From Vibrio crassostreae (GTDB lineage Bacteria; Pseudomonadota; Gammaproteobacteria; Enterobacterales; Vibrionaceae): a DNA stretch of 64,000 nucleotides. Position numbers and translations under genes: made by a program. The stretch is taken from contig NZ_AP025479.1 of assembly GCF_024347415.1 (NCBI RefSeq), positions 62,001-126,000 of the forward strand, in the 5' to 3' direction. This document shows, piece by piece, positions 28,219 to 37,821 of this stretch. The notes beneath the pieces are model-generated. The model was not told where the DNA came from, did no database searches, and saw nothing but the letters and a program-made list of their open reading frames with translations. The first letter of the stretch is position 1. Each line of letters opens with the position of its first letter.

Positions 28219-29601
28219 TTACCACTCTAGAGATGTTTTACTAGAAGGGGCTGGTGCTTCACGCTTTTGTTGTAATTGAGTATCAGCAGGGGATGCCTCT
28301 GATACGAACTCTTCAGCTTTCGTTGGTTGAGCTACTTGCTTTACCGTCGTTGACACTAAAGGCTTTTTAATTGCAGCAATTGGGGCTTCTATGTCCGGCA
28401 ACAATACCTGATCGAGATGGTTCAGCCCTACTGCATTAAAAATTTTGCTTTGGCTATCCCCGTCTTGCTCTTCCATCATTTCTTGAAGCAGTTTCGGTAG
28501 GGGCAAATATCCCCAGCGGATCGCCTTCTCCAATAAGAATGAGACTGGGCTATGAGGTTCACTCTGACGAAAATAGTTAGATAATTCACGTAGTTGATGA
28601 AACGCGAGGTCGCGATTCATGCGATTTTTATCGGTGATATCTGAAAGGTTATTAGTACTAATAAGTACATGGGTTTGTTCAGTTACTGTTTGAATTGACA
28701 CGGGACTTGTCATATGTTGCAAGTCACTATTCGCCTCCGAACCCTGCTCAGATGAGGCTATTTGTTGGTTGGGTATCACCGGCTTTTTAGCTTCGTGCTT
28801 AATATTGGTTAACTGTTGCAGTGCGTTGTTCAACTTAGTAAACAAATTTTTCGCAAAACCGAAATTCGGTGGCGTTATACGCGCTTCTTGGCTGTAAATT
28901 AACGTTTTTTTTCGGAGTTGCTCTAACGACTCCAAACAACAGCTAATATTTGCTAGTTTATCGACAATACGATTATGCTCATGTACAGCAGACCCCGCGA
29001 CAAGCTGTTTCAACTCACTCACAGTTCCTTTTTGCTCGGCACTTTGATAGTCAAAAAAAGTTATGTTTCCCACTAATGGCATAAGTAACAAAGGCGCATA
29101 CAACAAGGTGCTTTGCTCACTGTCACCGCAAATTTGGAAAAAAGCTTTTACTTTAGCTTCCGTTTGCTCAGCAGCTTTAGCTTGCTCTGACTCTGCTTTC
29201 AATTTCGAGTCAGCCAAAACTGGATTTAATGATACCCATTGTTGCTCTACCAGTTCAGTGAACCAAGCTAGCGTGTTGGCAGTACTATTAAGAGTAGTAT
29301 CAAGCAACAGCTGTGAAACAAGAAACCAACCTATTAGCTCTATATCACGCGTTGTCTCAATAAAGCAGTGATGTAAGCTCTTGGCCAACGTCGACCAATT
29401 CTGGTTATTCTCTTCTAAAAGTTGATCTAAATCGTCACTACTCGGATTTTGACTGAGCTTACGCAATGATGTTTGAGCAACATTAAATTCATTACGCAAA
29501 GGCCTAAACGCACTTTTGTCGTTTTTTAAGTAGACTCCACATGGCATGTCAGCATGAATTGGAGTGAGCAGTTCTTTATTGTCTTGTGTTAAAAGCAGCA
29601 T
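28219..29601 (-). CDS. tssA: T6SS cap/initiation protein TssA
   Basis: TssA binds the baseplate and helps sheath and tube polymerise. The N-terminal ImpA domain (residues 1-125) is recognisable by IHADMPCGVYLKNDKSAFRPLRNEFNVAQ-type sequence. A long variable linker (residues 255-330) leads to a C-terminal helical domain with FHQLRELSNYFRQSEPHSP and ending KTSLEW. I prefer the ATG at 29601, which has GGGA upstream. A longer start at 29655 adds 18 residues with no ribosome-binding site. It is the first gene of the long minus-strand operon. Confidence 0.9.
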   Translation of the reverse strand: MLLLTQDNKELLTPIHADMPCGVYLKNDKSAFRPLRNEFNVAQTSLRKLSQNPSSDDLDQLLEENNQNWSTLAKSLHHCFIETTRDIELIGWFLVSQLLLDTTLNSTANTLAWFTELVEQQWVSLNPVLADSKLKAESEQAKAAEQTEAKVKAFFQICGDSEQSTLLYAPLLLMPLVGNITFFDYQSAEQKGTVSELKQLVAGSAVHEHNRIVDKLANISCCLESLEQLRKKTLIYSQEARITPPNFGFAKNLFTKLNNALQQLTNIKHEAKKPVIPNQQIASSEQGSEANSDLQHMTSPVSIQTVTEQTHVLISTNNLSDITDKNRMNRDLAFHQLRELSNYFRQSEPHSPVSFLLEKAIRWGYLPLPKLLQEMMEEQDGDSQSKIFNAVGLNHLDQVLLPDIEAPIAAIKKPLVSTTVKQVAQPTKAEEFVSEASPADTQLQQKREAPAPSSKTSLEW

Positions 29602-29655
29602 TTTTATCCCAAAGGAGCAAACACTCTCAAAAGGCCTGAGAGTAAACAAGGTCAT

Positions 29656-30114
29656 TAATTAATATTATTATTATTATTATTTTATTAACAATCGAAATAC
29701 GAATTTAATTGAACAAACTACATAAAATCTAAAACACAGTGAAATACATTCTGACTAGCTCTAACGTAGATTATATTTTAATTATTTAGGATATTTTATT
29801 GCAATTTATTCTTCTCATAATTGCCAATCCCAATTGTATTCATTCTAATTATATCAATAAAAGGTAGATGATAAAGATGCATTTACGCCTTAAATGGTTG
29901 GCTTTTAGGACGAAAAGGTTTTTATAATTAATATTTATGTTAATTAGATAACTCTAATATTGTCTGTTATAAAAATCGGAATATTATCGACATTAGATAA
30001 AATTTAAATTAATCTATCTTTATAATGCCTTACCCCAGATCGCCACCATAACCATTAAGTTGCACATTACTGACCAGGCAAATTTGATTGAAAAATAGGA
30101 ATAACACGACAATT
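29656..30114. promoter_or_regulatory. Divergent AT-rich promoter region of the T6SS
   Basis: This 459-bp AT-rich stretch separates the minus-strand operon (tssA onwards) from vgrG on the plus strand, so it must hold both promoters. Six ATT repeats lie at 29664-29681. I could not find a convincing sigma-54 motif or a copper box, and no gene was seen. Confidence 0.55.
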
Positions 30115-32103
30115 ATGTCTAATAGTGAATTATCATATAGCAACCGTTCTATAGTAATGAAACTTGCTAATAATAAATATGTTGTTTCTAACCTTGAATC
30201 AAGCGATACCATTTCCCAAGGAAGCCTCAGTTTAGCCTCTATCGCCAGCCATAGAGAAATCGCGGCCAGCAACCTAGGCGAGGTGATGCATGTCAGTTAC
30301 ACAAACAACAATAACACTCAAACTTTTCTTGGTTTAGTGACCAGTATTGAGCTTATTGGTCATAGTGTCGAAAAATCTCTTTTCTACTATATGATAGAAG
30401 CACAAGACCCTTTGAGCCTGCTGGCATTTCGTTGTAATCGAAAAGTCTATCAAGAGATGACCAGTAAACAAATATTGAGTTCTCTATTCGGAGCATCTAG
30501 ATTTTCTAACTATTTTAGGTTTTCTCTAAGTAGTTCAGGAAAGAAATATGATTACTGTGTTCAGCTCGATGAAACAGATCTTCAATTCGCTCAACGCTTA
30601 TTGTCGCAAGAGGGTTGGCATTACCATTTTGATCACAGTGGAAGTAAACCGATTGTTGTTATAGCAGATTCAAATCAAGCATTTAAAACATGTAGTCAAG
30701 ATGGGTTAGCTTTTCATCAGTCTGGGCAGCCCACAGATAACCAATTATCCAACTGGAAACTAAAATCTAAAGTAGGGACAGGGAAACTCACTCTAGCTGA
30801 CCACTCACAAACGTTAGCAGAAGTTTTTAATAGCGGAGAGCGTAAAAGTACACATTCGAGTTCTGCATTAACACTCGATTCCTATCAATACGGCCTCGGC
30901 TTTGAAAGCAAAAGTGAAATTAGGGATGCCGCAAAAACCCAAATGGAGGCTCTTGATAGTGGCCGAAATGAAGCATCTGGTAGCACCGCTATTGCTAATC
31001 TTTACTGTGGTGGTAAGTTCAAACTCAATCGACACCCGGTTTCAAGTTTTAATCAAGACTACGTGATTACTAGCATCACCCATATGGTCTCGGCAGATGA
31101 ATCAGGCCGGAAAGCCAGTTATGAAAACCAATTTTTATGTACCGATCTAAAAAAGGCTTATCGTCCAAGCTTAATAGCAGTATCAACTTGTCAGCACATC
31201 CATACTGCTACGGTTTGTGGCCCTAAGAACGAAGAGATATATCGCGACAAATTGGGCAGAGTAAAAGTACAATTTCACTGGGATAAGGAAGGGGAAAAAG
31301 ACGAGAATGCATCCTGTTGGCTACCTGTTTCACAAGGCTTAGCGAGCAAAGGGTTCGGTTCTCAATTTCTGCCTCGCGTAGGTGATGAAGTCCTGATTCA
31401 ATATATTGAAGGAAACCCAAACCGGCCAGTAATTATCGGCTCAATCTACAATAAAGCTAACGCACCAGCCTACTCTTCTGCGACGCAAAGTGGAATCAAA
31501 ACACGCTCTACGCCGAAAGGAAGCAGTAAACAAGGCAACGAACTGCGTTTTGAAGATCAAAAAGATAAAGAACACATCTACCTCCATGCAGAAAAAGACC
31601 TGCTAATCGATACCAACAATGACTTAACGACCACGGTAAAAGGAAAAGTCACGTCTAAAGTCGAGAAAACCATTGATATTGAAGCAAAAGAAAACATCAA
31701 ACTCGTCACTGAGAAACAGCTAGATGTAACCAGTAAAGACAACTTATCCGCTAAAAGTGATAAAAATATCACGCTTGATTCAGGTTCTAATTTAGAAGCT
31801 GCGGCGAAGTCGTCGGTCAAAGTAGACGGCAGTAAAGTATCGATTACTGGCAAAAGCAAAATAGAGCTCAAAGTCGGTGCGAGTAAAATAGAGATCTCGG
31901 CTAGTGGTATTAAGATTGATGCGCCACAAGTTTCCATCTCCGGTAAAGGGAAAGCGGAAATGAAGGCAGCTATGGTTAGTATTGAAGGCCAAGGAAAAAC
32001 AGATGTTAAAGGTGCACTTGTCACTTTGAATGGAAGCGCAATGACCCAAGTTAAAGCTGGGGCAATGGTACAAATCCAAGGGGCTATCGCCAAGGTGAAC
32101 TAA
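30115..32103 (+). CDS. vgrG: T6SS spike protein VgrG
   Basis: VgrG trimers form the spike beneath PAAR. The ATG at 30115 gives 662 residues. A TTG start at 30088 is possible but adds nothing. The gp27-like part (1-350) is followed by the gp5 OB region with YRDKLGRVKVQFHWD (about 375-389), SQGFGSQFLPRVGDEVLIQY-like text, and a needle of repeating short beta units rich in the pattern K-x-S/T-x-x-x-K (480-660). There is no extra C-terminal effector domain; it ends GAIAKVN. It overlaps the next gene by one base. Confidence 0.96.
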   Translation: MSNSELSYSNRSIVMKLANNKYVVSNLESSDTISQGSLSLASIASHREIAASNLGEVMHVSYTNNNNTQTFLGLVTSIELIGHSVEKSLFYYMIEAQDPLSLLAFRCNRKVYQEMTSKQILSSLFGASRFSNYFRFSLSSSGKKYDYCVQLDETDLQFAQRLLSQEGWHYHFDHSGSKPIVVIADSNQAFKTCSQDGLAFHQSGQPTDNQLSNWKLKSKVGTGKLTLADHSQTLAEVFNSGERKSTHSSSALTLDSYQYGLGFESKSEIRDAAKTQMEALDSGRNEASGSTAIANLYCGGKFKLNRHPVSSFNQDYVITSITHMVSADESGRKASYENQFLCTDLKKAYRPSLIAVSTCQHIHTATVCGPKNEEIYRDKLGRVKVQFHWDKEGEKDENASCWLPVSQGLASKGFGSQFLPRVGDEVLIQYIEGNPNRPVIIGSIYNKANAPAYSSATQSGIKTRSTPKGSSKQGNELRFEDQKDKEHIYLHAEKDLLIDTNNDLTTTVKGKVTSKVEKTIDIEAKENIKLVTEKQLDVTSKDNLSAKSDKNITLDSGSNLEAAAKSSVKVDGSKVSITGKSKIELKVGASKIEISASGIKIDAPQVSISGKGKAEMKAAMVSIEGQGKTDVKGALVTLNGSAMTQVKAGAMVQIQGAIAKVN

Positions 32104-32690
32104 TGAAATTATTAAAAGTACCGTATGATGACGCAGCACAAATTTTATCACTCTTTGAGCCAAGCGCCGAGCTATCGGAGCTGGTCAAAACGCATACTTC
32201 TCCATTCGATTTAATTACACATGCCGTTGAGCAAGAGCTATTTTCTGATGCAGTCACATATCTTGCCCATGCCTTACCTGTCCGTGAATCGGTATGGTGG
32301 GCAACATGCTGCGCATCGGCTCGTTCTGATTGGAACCCAGTTGAGAATGAAGCGATTCTGTCAGCGAAAGCTTGGGTTCATGTGCCCGATGAAACTAATC
32401 GTCGCCAAGCGGAAGACAGTGCAAACAATACCGGACTTGATTCAGGTGCAGGCTGGGCAGCTCAAGCCGCTTTTTGGAGTGGTGGCAGTATAACAGCCCC
32501 CTCAGATCCAATCGTTCCCCCGCCTCAATATTTGTATGCCCAAGCAGTGGCAGGTAGTATCAATCTCACCGCTGTTTTACCTGAAGGTAAACAAGCAAAA
32601 CAGCGCTACAAACTATTTATCGAAATGGGTTTAAACATTGCCCAAGGTGGTAATGGGGCTCCTGTAGGTCTACAACCGTTGGAGGCCTAG
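32103..32690 (+). CDS. DUF6931-like T6SS adaptor or accessory protein
   Basis: This 195-residue protein is encoded between vgrG and the PAAR gene, overlapping vgrG by one base and ending at the base before the PAAR start. It contains the conserved stretch VWWATCCASARSD near residue 62 and a helical body; the family is commonly found at this spot and is called DUF6931 from general resemblance. It probably helps load cargo onto VgrG/PAAR. No signal peptide or catalytic motif was seen. Function beyond that is unknown. Confidence 0.8.
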   Translation: MKLLKVPYDDAAQILSLFEPSAELSELVKTHTSPFDLITHAVEQELFSDAVTYLAHALPVRESVWWATCCASARSDWNPVENEAILSAKAWVHVPDETNRRQAEDSANNTGLDSGAGWAAQAAFWSGGSITAPSDPIVPPPQYLYAQAVAGSINLTAVLPEGKQAKQRYKLFIEMGLNIAQGGNGAPVGLQPLEA

Positions 32691-32987
32691 ATGTTACCAG
32701 CAGCAAGAGCAACCGACATGCATATGTGCCCAATGCAGACACCAGCTATTGTCCCCATCCCTCATGTGGGCGGGCCATTACTTCCATTACCCACAACGGT
32801 GCTGATAGGTAATTTGCCAGCAGCAACGCTTGGTCAAATATGTATTTGTGTAGGGCCACCAGACATCGTGGTAAAAGGCAGTGGAACAGTATTAGTTAAT
32901 AATAAACCAGCGGCAAGGATGGGGGATCTTACCGCACATGGTGGCACAATAATTATGGGAATGCCAACCGTCTTAATTGGCGGTTAA
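32691..32987 (+). CDS. T6SS spike-tip protein PAAR
   Basis: This is a 98-residue PAAR-repeat protein that caps VgrG. It begins LPAARATDMHMCPM, and repeated glycine-flanked beta turns (HVGGPLLP, GDLTAHGG, GTIIMGMPTVLIGG) form the cone; conserved His and Cys for zinc are present (H11, C13, C51, H82). It has no C-terminal toxin. The gene is followed directly by mobile-element debris, so any effector or immunity gene that once followed has been lost or never existed here. Confidence 0.94.
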   Translation: MLPAARATDMHMCPMQTPAIVPIPHVGGPLLPLPTTVLIGNLPAATLGQICICVGPPDIVVKGSGTVLVNNKPAARMGDLTAHGGTIIMGMPTVLIGG

Positions 32988-33368
32988 AATAACTTACTCA
33001 AAATTCGTACCTCCGTCAAGTGCCATACTTTTTCACTTTCTACTAACCCCACCATAGATCAGGTTATTTCAGCGAGTTCAAATGCGTATTTCGGTGATTG
33101 CGAACGTAAGCGGCTTTGATGTTGCGTAATTTAGTTTAGAGACAGAGCCGCCCGTTTCGTGTGTTTCTTAGTCAATATGACAAGTTTCAGGTATACCTAA
33201 CCCAGTAAGCTTGTTCAACGCTTTTATCATCGTGTAAGTTTCACCCACCTGCGCATTGTAATTTCTTAAGCTCAGTCGCCCTCCTAGCAACTGTTTAACA
33301 CGATACATCGCTGTTTCTGACAGTGAACGTCAGTGGTATCCATACCGCTTGAACCATATAACTTCTGG

Positions 33369-34872
33369 GTAGCTCTTCACCCACGAGGCCTTGACACCAA
33401 AGTTCTGTGACCAGGTTAACTTGATCACACATTCGGCTTGAGTGATCTTTCTGAGGTGGCAATCTGGAGGTATGAATAAGAAAACATTACCTCCACCGCC
33501 AGATTTCGATTCGCCTGAAGAGGCGAAAAATATCATCCATTTTCTATGGCATAAGTTGGCAGAACTTGAAGACAGACTAAATCAAAATAGTCGAAACTCT
33601 TCTGTGCCGTCATCACAACAGCCTTTGCATAACAAAGCCAAGAATACTTCACCTAATCGGAAGAAATCTGGAAAAAAGCAAGGAGCTCAACCAGGTCATA
33701 AAGGTCATCGCCGTCTGCCTCATCCAATTGAAGACAATGCCTCGGTTGAGCAATACTTACCAAATAAAACATGCCACTGCGGTGGTTGTGTTATTCCAAA
33801 TAGAAAGCCTTTTAAACGACATCAACTCTTTAAAGGCGAGTGCTCATGGTGCGGTGAGCAACATCAAGCCGAGCTTCCAGAACATGTACCTGATGTTCAG
33901 ATGGGGCCAAATCTGCATAGCTTTCTCTCAGTCCAAGCAACGCAACACCATCAAAGCATAGGTAAAATACAATCGATGTTGAAAGATGTCTTTCAGCTTA
34001 ACTTCTCTACAGGTGCGATATTAGCCGCTCAAGGGAGAGTGACAGAATACTTAGCGGATACCCACAAACAAATCCATGAAGCAGTCAAAGCCTCCCGACT
34101 AATTATGGCTGATGAAACCTCACATCAGCGTAATAATGATAAACGTTGGATGTGGGCTGCACTTAGTAATGACGTAGCCTTTTTCCAGATTAAGATTAAC
34201 AGCGGTAGAAACCAACATGCGGCCAAGCGACTACTTGGCGAGGCTGTCTCACACCTTTTAGTCACCGACCAATACTCAGCCTACAAATATATTGATGAAT
34301 CCAAGCGACAGTTATGTTGGGCCCACATCTTAAGAAACGTGATAGCTATCGAGGATAGTGTTTGCTCTGAAAATCAAAAAATAGGAGAAAAACTCGCTTT
34401 AATCGCTCATAGCGTATTCAGGTGCCACCATCGATATATCGAGAGTAAAACTACCGATAACCAATATTATCGTCGACTCAGGCGATTAAGAAAGAGCTGG
34501 CTTCAGTGGCTCAAACTCGGCAGTTATCAATGTTCAAAACGATATCGGGGTCGGTGCCGTAATCTCATCGCAGGTGATGCGATGGTCTGGCGCTTTATAG
34601 ATGACTCCGAATGCCCGTTAACAAACAAGGCTGCAGAGCGAGTTCTCCGAAATTACATATTGATGAGAAAGTGCTGTTACGTAACTCGCTCATATCGAGG
34701 AGATCTATTCCGTGAGCGGATGTTCTCACTTATCGAGACCGCTAAACTTCAACAGATCTCAGCTTATAAATGGCTGCGTGAAATCATCGATCATCATATG
34801 TTCAAAGTGGATTATCAAACACCAGCGTTCTTAGCATAAACCGACGTCAATAGCTCGTGGGTGAATAGTTAC
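33369..34872 (+). mobile_element. IS66-family element with single transposase gene
   Basis: The ends are inverted repeats: left GTAGCTCTTCACCCACGAG at 33369-33387, and the right end, reverse complement of 34854-34872, GTAACTATTCACCCACGAG. The 8-bp sequence ACTTCTGG is repeated directly outside, at 33361-33368 and 34873-34880, as expected for IS66. The element is 1504 bp and carries only the tnpC-type transposase, like the ISBst12 subgroup of single-ORF elements. It appears intact and inserted recently into the IS5 copy. Confidence 0.88.
33442..34839 (+). CDS. IS66-family transposase (TnpC type)
   Basis: This is the DDE transposase of the element. It is 465 residues from the GTG at 33442; an internal ATG at 33472 gives 455 residues but lies right against GGAGGT, too close for an ordinary ribosome-binding site. 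A coiled N-terminus (LWHKLAELEDRLNQNSRNSS) is followed by a Lys-rich region and a zinc-finger-like cluster (CHCGGC, CSWCG). The catalytic domain shows MADETSH near 227, VTDQYSAY near 274 and, near the C-terminus, CPLTNKAAERVLRNYI. It is uninterrupted, so the element may be mobile. Confidence 0.93.
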   Translation: MIFLRWQSGGMNKKTLPPPPDFDSPEEAKNIIHFLWHKLAELEDRLNQNSRNSSVPSSQQPLHNKAKNTSPNRKKSGKKQGAQPGHKGHRRLPHPIEDNASVEQYLPNKTCHCGGCVIPNRKPFKRHQLFKGECSWCGEQHQAELPEHVPDVQMGPNLHSFLSVQATQHHQSIGKIQSMLKDVFQLNFSTGAILAAQGRVTEYLADTHKQIHEAVKASRLIMADETSHQRNNDKRWMWAALSNDVAFFQIKINSGRNQHAAKRLLGEAVSHLLVTDQYSAYKYIDESKRQLCWAHILRNVIAIEDSVCSENQKIGEKLALIAHSVFRCHHRYIESKTTDNQYYRRLRRLRKSWLQWLKLGSYQCSKRYRGRCRNLIAGDAMVWRFIDDSECPLTNKAAERVLRNYILMRKCCYVTRSYRGDLFRERMFSLIETAKLQQISAYKWLREIIDHHMFKVDYQTPAFLA

Positions 34873-35658
34873 ACTTCTGGCAACCCACGGCAAGATTTCG
34901 AGGGTGACCACGCTCCCAGAAGGCGACCCCTTCTCTTAGGGGAATAAGGGCAATGGCTCGCTTAATCTTAATAGCAGTGTGACAGGCTCTCGTGTCGTAA
35001 GCGCCATCACCAGACACCTCAAGGATACTTCGGCGTGTTTGTTTTAGTAGTACTTCTCCATCTGTAACCGTTGATAAACTTAACTCGGCGGCAATGATCT
35101 CATGAGTGCTTGTCTAGACTGCAATATGAAGCTTTCGCCAGACTCTACGCTTGCCATCCGTCCCGTGTTTTTTGACTTTCAATTCACCTTCGCCATAAAC
35201 CTTAAGGCCAGTAGCATCAATGGCTAGATGCTGTATCGCTCCTCTCGTTTTAGTCTTAAATGAGACCTCAACCTGCTTGGCTCTACGACTGGTGCAGGTG
35301 TAATGCGGACAACTTAACGGTACATGGGCTAACCTAAATATCGAGTCGATAAATCCTTGCAACGCTCTCAGTGGCATAGAAAAAACTCGTTTCACCATGA
35401 GTACTGTAGTGATAGCTAAATCACTGAACCTACGTGGCCTCCCACGCTTATTCTGTTTGCTTTGCCCCCCCCCTCCTATTGCCTCTTCATCAATCCAAAA
35501 GGTCAGAGAACTACGGTTAATCAGTGATTGGTTGTAGGTTGTTTTGTAACGAGGTTTAGGCATGCCTTCATTTCCGTTTGAATTTACTTGCAAACGAGGG
35601 AGTGTCCAGACATGATCAGATCGTAGGTTCTGAATTTAGTTCCATTGAATTACGCAAC

Positions 35659-35880
35659 ATATATGGACGGACCTCAGGTACGGTCGCTAACATATATCCG
35701 ACGTCTTTCTAGGTCATCTGTGCGACCTGCGCCATGATGTATTCCGCTCATTACTGTCTATTCAAAGCCACGGTTTCAATAAACCTGTTGCGTAATCAGA
35801 GTGTAGTAAGGATGATTCACCGTTTTTCATCAGCTATTGCAAACTCAGTTGCTTATTCAATAATTTCCTTTTCAATTACA
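35659..35880. other. Short spacer between IS5 and IS110 remains
   Basis: About 220 bp without a gene. A stray GTTGCGTAAT (35789-35798) resembles an IS5 end and may be the relic of yet another copy. Nothing else is recognised. Confidence 0.5.
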
Positions 35881-36909
35881 TAGGCTTGAAAGCACGATTA
35901 ACGTCGTACTCACAATCAGTGACTAAAACACGCCAGACTATACGCCCAAGCTTATTTGCTAAAGCCACGATAGCTTTAGCCTTACCACGTCGTTCAATTA
36001 AACCTCGTAACCAACTCCCATAGGATCCATGCTTGAAGTTCTACAACGTAGTACAGCCCTAGCACCATGAATGAGTAATGTCCTTAGCTCTCGATTCCCA
36101 CTCTTTGATAAGGCTCCAAGGCTATTCTTTCCACCTGTACTATTCTACTTAGGAACTAATCCACACCATGCAGAAAACTGTCTACTATTCTGAAATTGTT
36201 GACCAGAGCCAACTTCACTAACAATTGCAGCAGTTAAGATCGGGCCAAAGCCAGGGATATTCTTAATCACCTTGTAACGTGGACTCTGTTGACTCAGTGT
36301 AATTATGTCCTGAGTTACATCATCAATCTTGCCGCTAATGTTGATAAAGTCACAGTATAAGGTTTGCAGTAAGTTTCTCATTACATGGGATAACTCATTC
36401 TCTGCACCTTCAATGATGAGTGGTAAGTGGTTACGCAATGCCCTTATTGATGTCGGGAAAATAATCCCATATTCAGCCGTTAGACCCCTGATTTGGTTAG
36501 CAAGACCTGTTCTTTGTTCTACTAAACGAGAGCGAACGCTGCGCAAAGCTTTCAGGTCTTGTTGTTCAAGAGATTTAACAGGTACAAAATGAATATCAGG
36601 TCTCGAATAAGCTTCACAAATGGCTCTTGCATCATTAGCATCGTTCTTTTGCCGACCAACGAATGGCTTCACATGTTGTGCTGGTATGAGTGATACCTTA
36701 AAACCAAGCCCTAAAAAGACTCGTCCCCAATAATGTGATGATGCACATGACTCCATAGCCAGTGGGGCATTATCTGGAAGTTGACGGATTGTATGGAGCA
36801 ATCTGTCTCGATGAACCTTACGGTTTGACGAGATAGTTCCGTCAATATTCAATACGCATACTTGAAAGAAATTCTTGGCTAAATCGATACCGACAACTTT
36901 AATGGACAT
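35880..36909 (-). pseudogene. IS110-family transposase, interrupted
   Basis: This is a DEDD-type transposase of the IS110 family. From the ATG at 36909 the text MSIKVVGIDLAKNFFQVCVL carries the first catalytic Asp. Then come QKNDANDARAICEA and, near the transposase C-domain, NIPGFGPILTAAIVSEVG and FSAWCGLVPK. A TAG stop at 36145 cuts it at 255 residues. The remaining C-terminus continues in the same frame to GALSKSGNRELRTLLIHGARAV and then shifts frame. The element has no clear inverted repeats, as is normal for this family. It is almost certainly inactive. Confidence 0.88.
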
Positions 36910-37011
36910 GGTTGTTACTCCTACTTTTAATGGCTGTACCTTTATAGTGTGGTACAACAATGCTAGAAGGGAGGTGCGTCCATCACATCAAAGCTGGGTT
37001 ATAAAGCAAAA

Positions 37012-37039
37012 CCGCCTTCTAAGAAGGCGGATATTTTTT
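37012..37039. terminator. Bidirectional terminator
   Basis: A perfect hairpin with arms CCGCCTTCT (37012-37020) and AGAAGGCGG (37022-37030) is followed on the plus strand by ATATTTTTT and on the minus strand by TTTTGC. It lies just after the stop of the DUF1304 gene and would stop its transcript. Confidence 0.75.
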
Positions 37040-37058
37040 GAAACCTTAAATACCTGTA

Positions 37059-37424
37059 TTAATCCATTAAAAAAACTAAAAAAATGGCTAAAAACGCAGG
37101 AAGTCCTTGAGTAATCAAAATTGATTTTTTTGCTGTAAAATAACCATAAATGGCGGCAACTAAAATACAGGACAATAAAAATACTTGTATTTGAAGCCCA
37201 AATGCCTCATTCGGGTGCAGCAATCCCAAAAACAAGCCTAGCGCAAGAAAACCATTATAAAGCCCTTGATTTGCAGCTAAAACTTTTGAACTCTCCGCAA
37301 CCTCTTTCGTTAAACCAAAAGCCTTTAACCCTCTAGGCTTAGTCCATAAAAACATTTCTAAAATCAGTATATAAACATGTTCAATGGCGACAATAAAAAC
37401 CAAAATTTTGGCTAAGTACTCCAT
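37059..37424 (-). CDS. DUF1304 family membrane protein
   Basis: This 121-residue protein has four hydrophobic helices (about residues 3-20, 48-68, 76-96, 103-120). Its start MEYLAKILVFIVAIEHVYILILEM-type sequence (read in short pieces) and the motif LAANQGLYNGFLALGLFLG are typical of the DUF1304 inner-membrane family. Function is not known. It stands alone between two mobile-element remnants, with its own bidirectional terminator. No metal-binding residues stand out. Confidence 0.88.
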   Translation of the reverse strand: MEYLAKILVFIVAIEHVYILILEMFLWTKPRGLKAFGLTKEVAESSKVLAANQGLYNGFLALGLFLGLLHPNEAFGLQIQVFLLSCILVAAIYGYFTAKKSILITQGLPAFLAIFLVFLMD

Positions 37425-37589
37425 AATTAATTTCCCATCTCTTAACTAGAACGATTATGTATATTTAAAAATAAGGCCACCGTCTTTAACAGCCCAACCA
37501 GGGCGACCACATGAGTGATCAAATTTCATCCTCATAACTAAAACCAACGCTTAAGACGGATTCTAACAGATGTATTCATCATGCACTCC

Positions 37590-37636
37590 AACAATCCTAA
37601 TTTAATGAGAAATCAAGCATCTTCAATGATCACGGG
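37590..37636. repeat. IS630-end repeat (orphan copy)
   Basis: The stretch around AAATCAAGCATCTTCAATGA and GATCACGGG at 37590-37636 is nearly identical to that at 62840-62885, which borders the IS630-type transposase remnant. I read it as a leftover end of a related element. No transposase accompanies this copy. Confidence 0.6.
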
Positions 37637-37761
37637 ATAAATAAGAGATGAAAAATACCCTCTGCATCGTAAAGTTTAACCTTTGCCTCTAAGCCTATTA
37701 ATTTTTCTGTACTTACTAATTAAGAACAATGGCGTTATGTCTTATCTTTATGGTTTATTTC

Positions 37762-37816
37762 ATGACAAATTTGTCATTCTTTGGTCAGGAATAATTCATT
37801 ATATTTTATTTATACT
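37762..37816 (+). promoter_or_regulatory. CusR-like box and promoter
   Basis: Box ATGACAAATTTGTCAT at 37762-37777 is a perfect 16-bp palindrome. The -10 hexamer TATACT follows at 37811-37816 with a 33-bp gap. The text TTTGGTCAGG at 37780-37789 is also found in the promoter at 48098. Because no protein gene follows, the transcript would run only to the terminator at 37878. Confidence 0.75.
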
Positions 37817-37821
37817 GGAAT

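Larger units (their letters stand above)
33178..35563 (-). pseudogene. IS5-family transposase, split and broken
   Basis: From 35563 the protein reads MPKPRYKTTYNQ onwards through RRFSDLAITTVLMVKR and the DDE-type segment HLAIDATGLKVYG. A stop codon appears at about 35114 (after RKLHIAV). The rest continues in frame as THEIIAAELSLSTVTDGEVL, then SGDGAYDTRACH, up to 34880. The C-terminal part resumes beyond the IS66 insertion (SLSETAMYRVKQLLGG, 33360-33178). So the gene has both an internal stop and a 1.5-kb insertion, and cannot make transposase. Confidence 0.85.
33112..35658. mobile_element. IS5-family element, interrupted by IS66
   Basis: An IS5-family copy spans the outer limits of this interval. 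Ends share GTTGCGTAATT (33121-33131 forward; 35648-35658 reverse complement), and the left end reads GGCTTTG before it. The transposase gene is on the minus strand. An IS66-family element (33369-34872) is inserted within it. The typical IS5 end GGCTTTGTTGCGTAA recurs elsewhere in this window (38054 and 48222). Confidence 0.75.

Noticed and set aside
28188..30114. Sigma-54 (-24/-12) promoter for hcp or vgrG
   Set aside because: No TGGCAC-N5-TTGC text in these gaps.
33060..33111. Text like TTTCGGTGATTGCGAACG, resembling IS21-family end repeats
   Set aside because: Only one short unit and no IstA/IstB text nearby; too weak to list.
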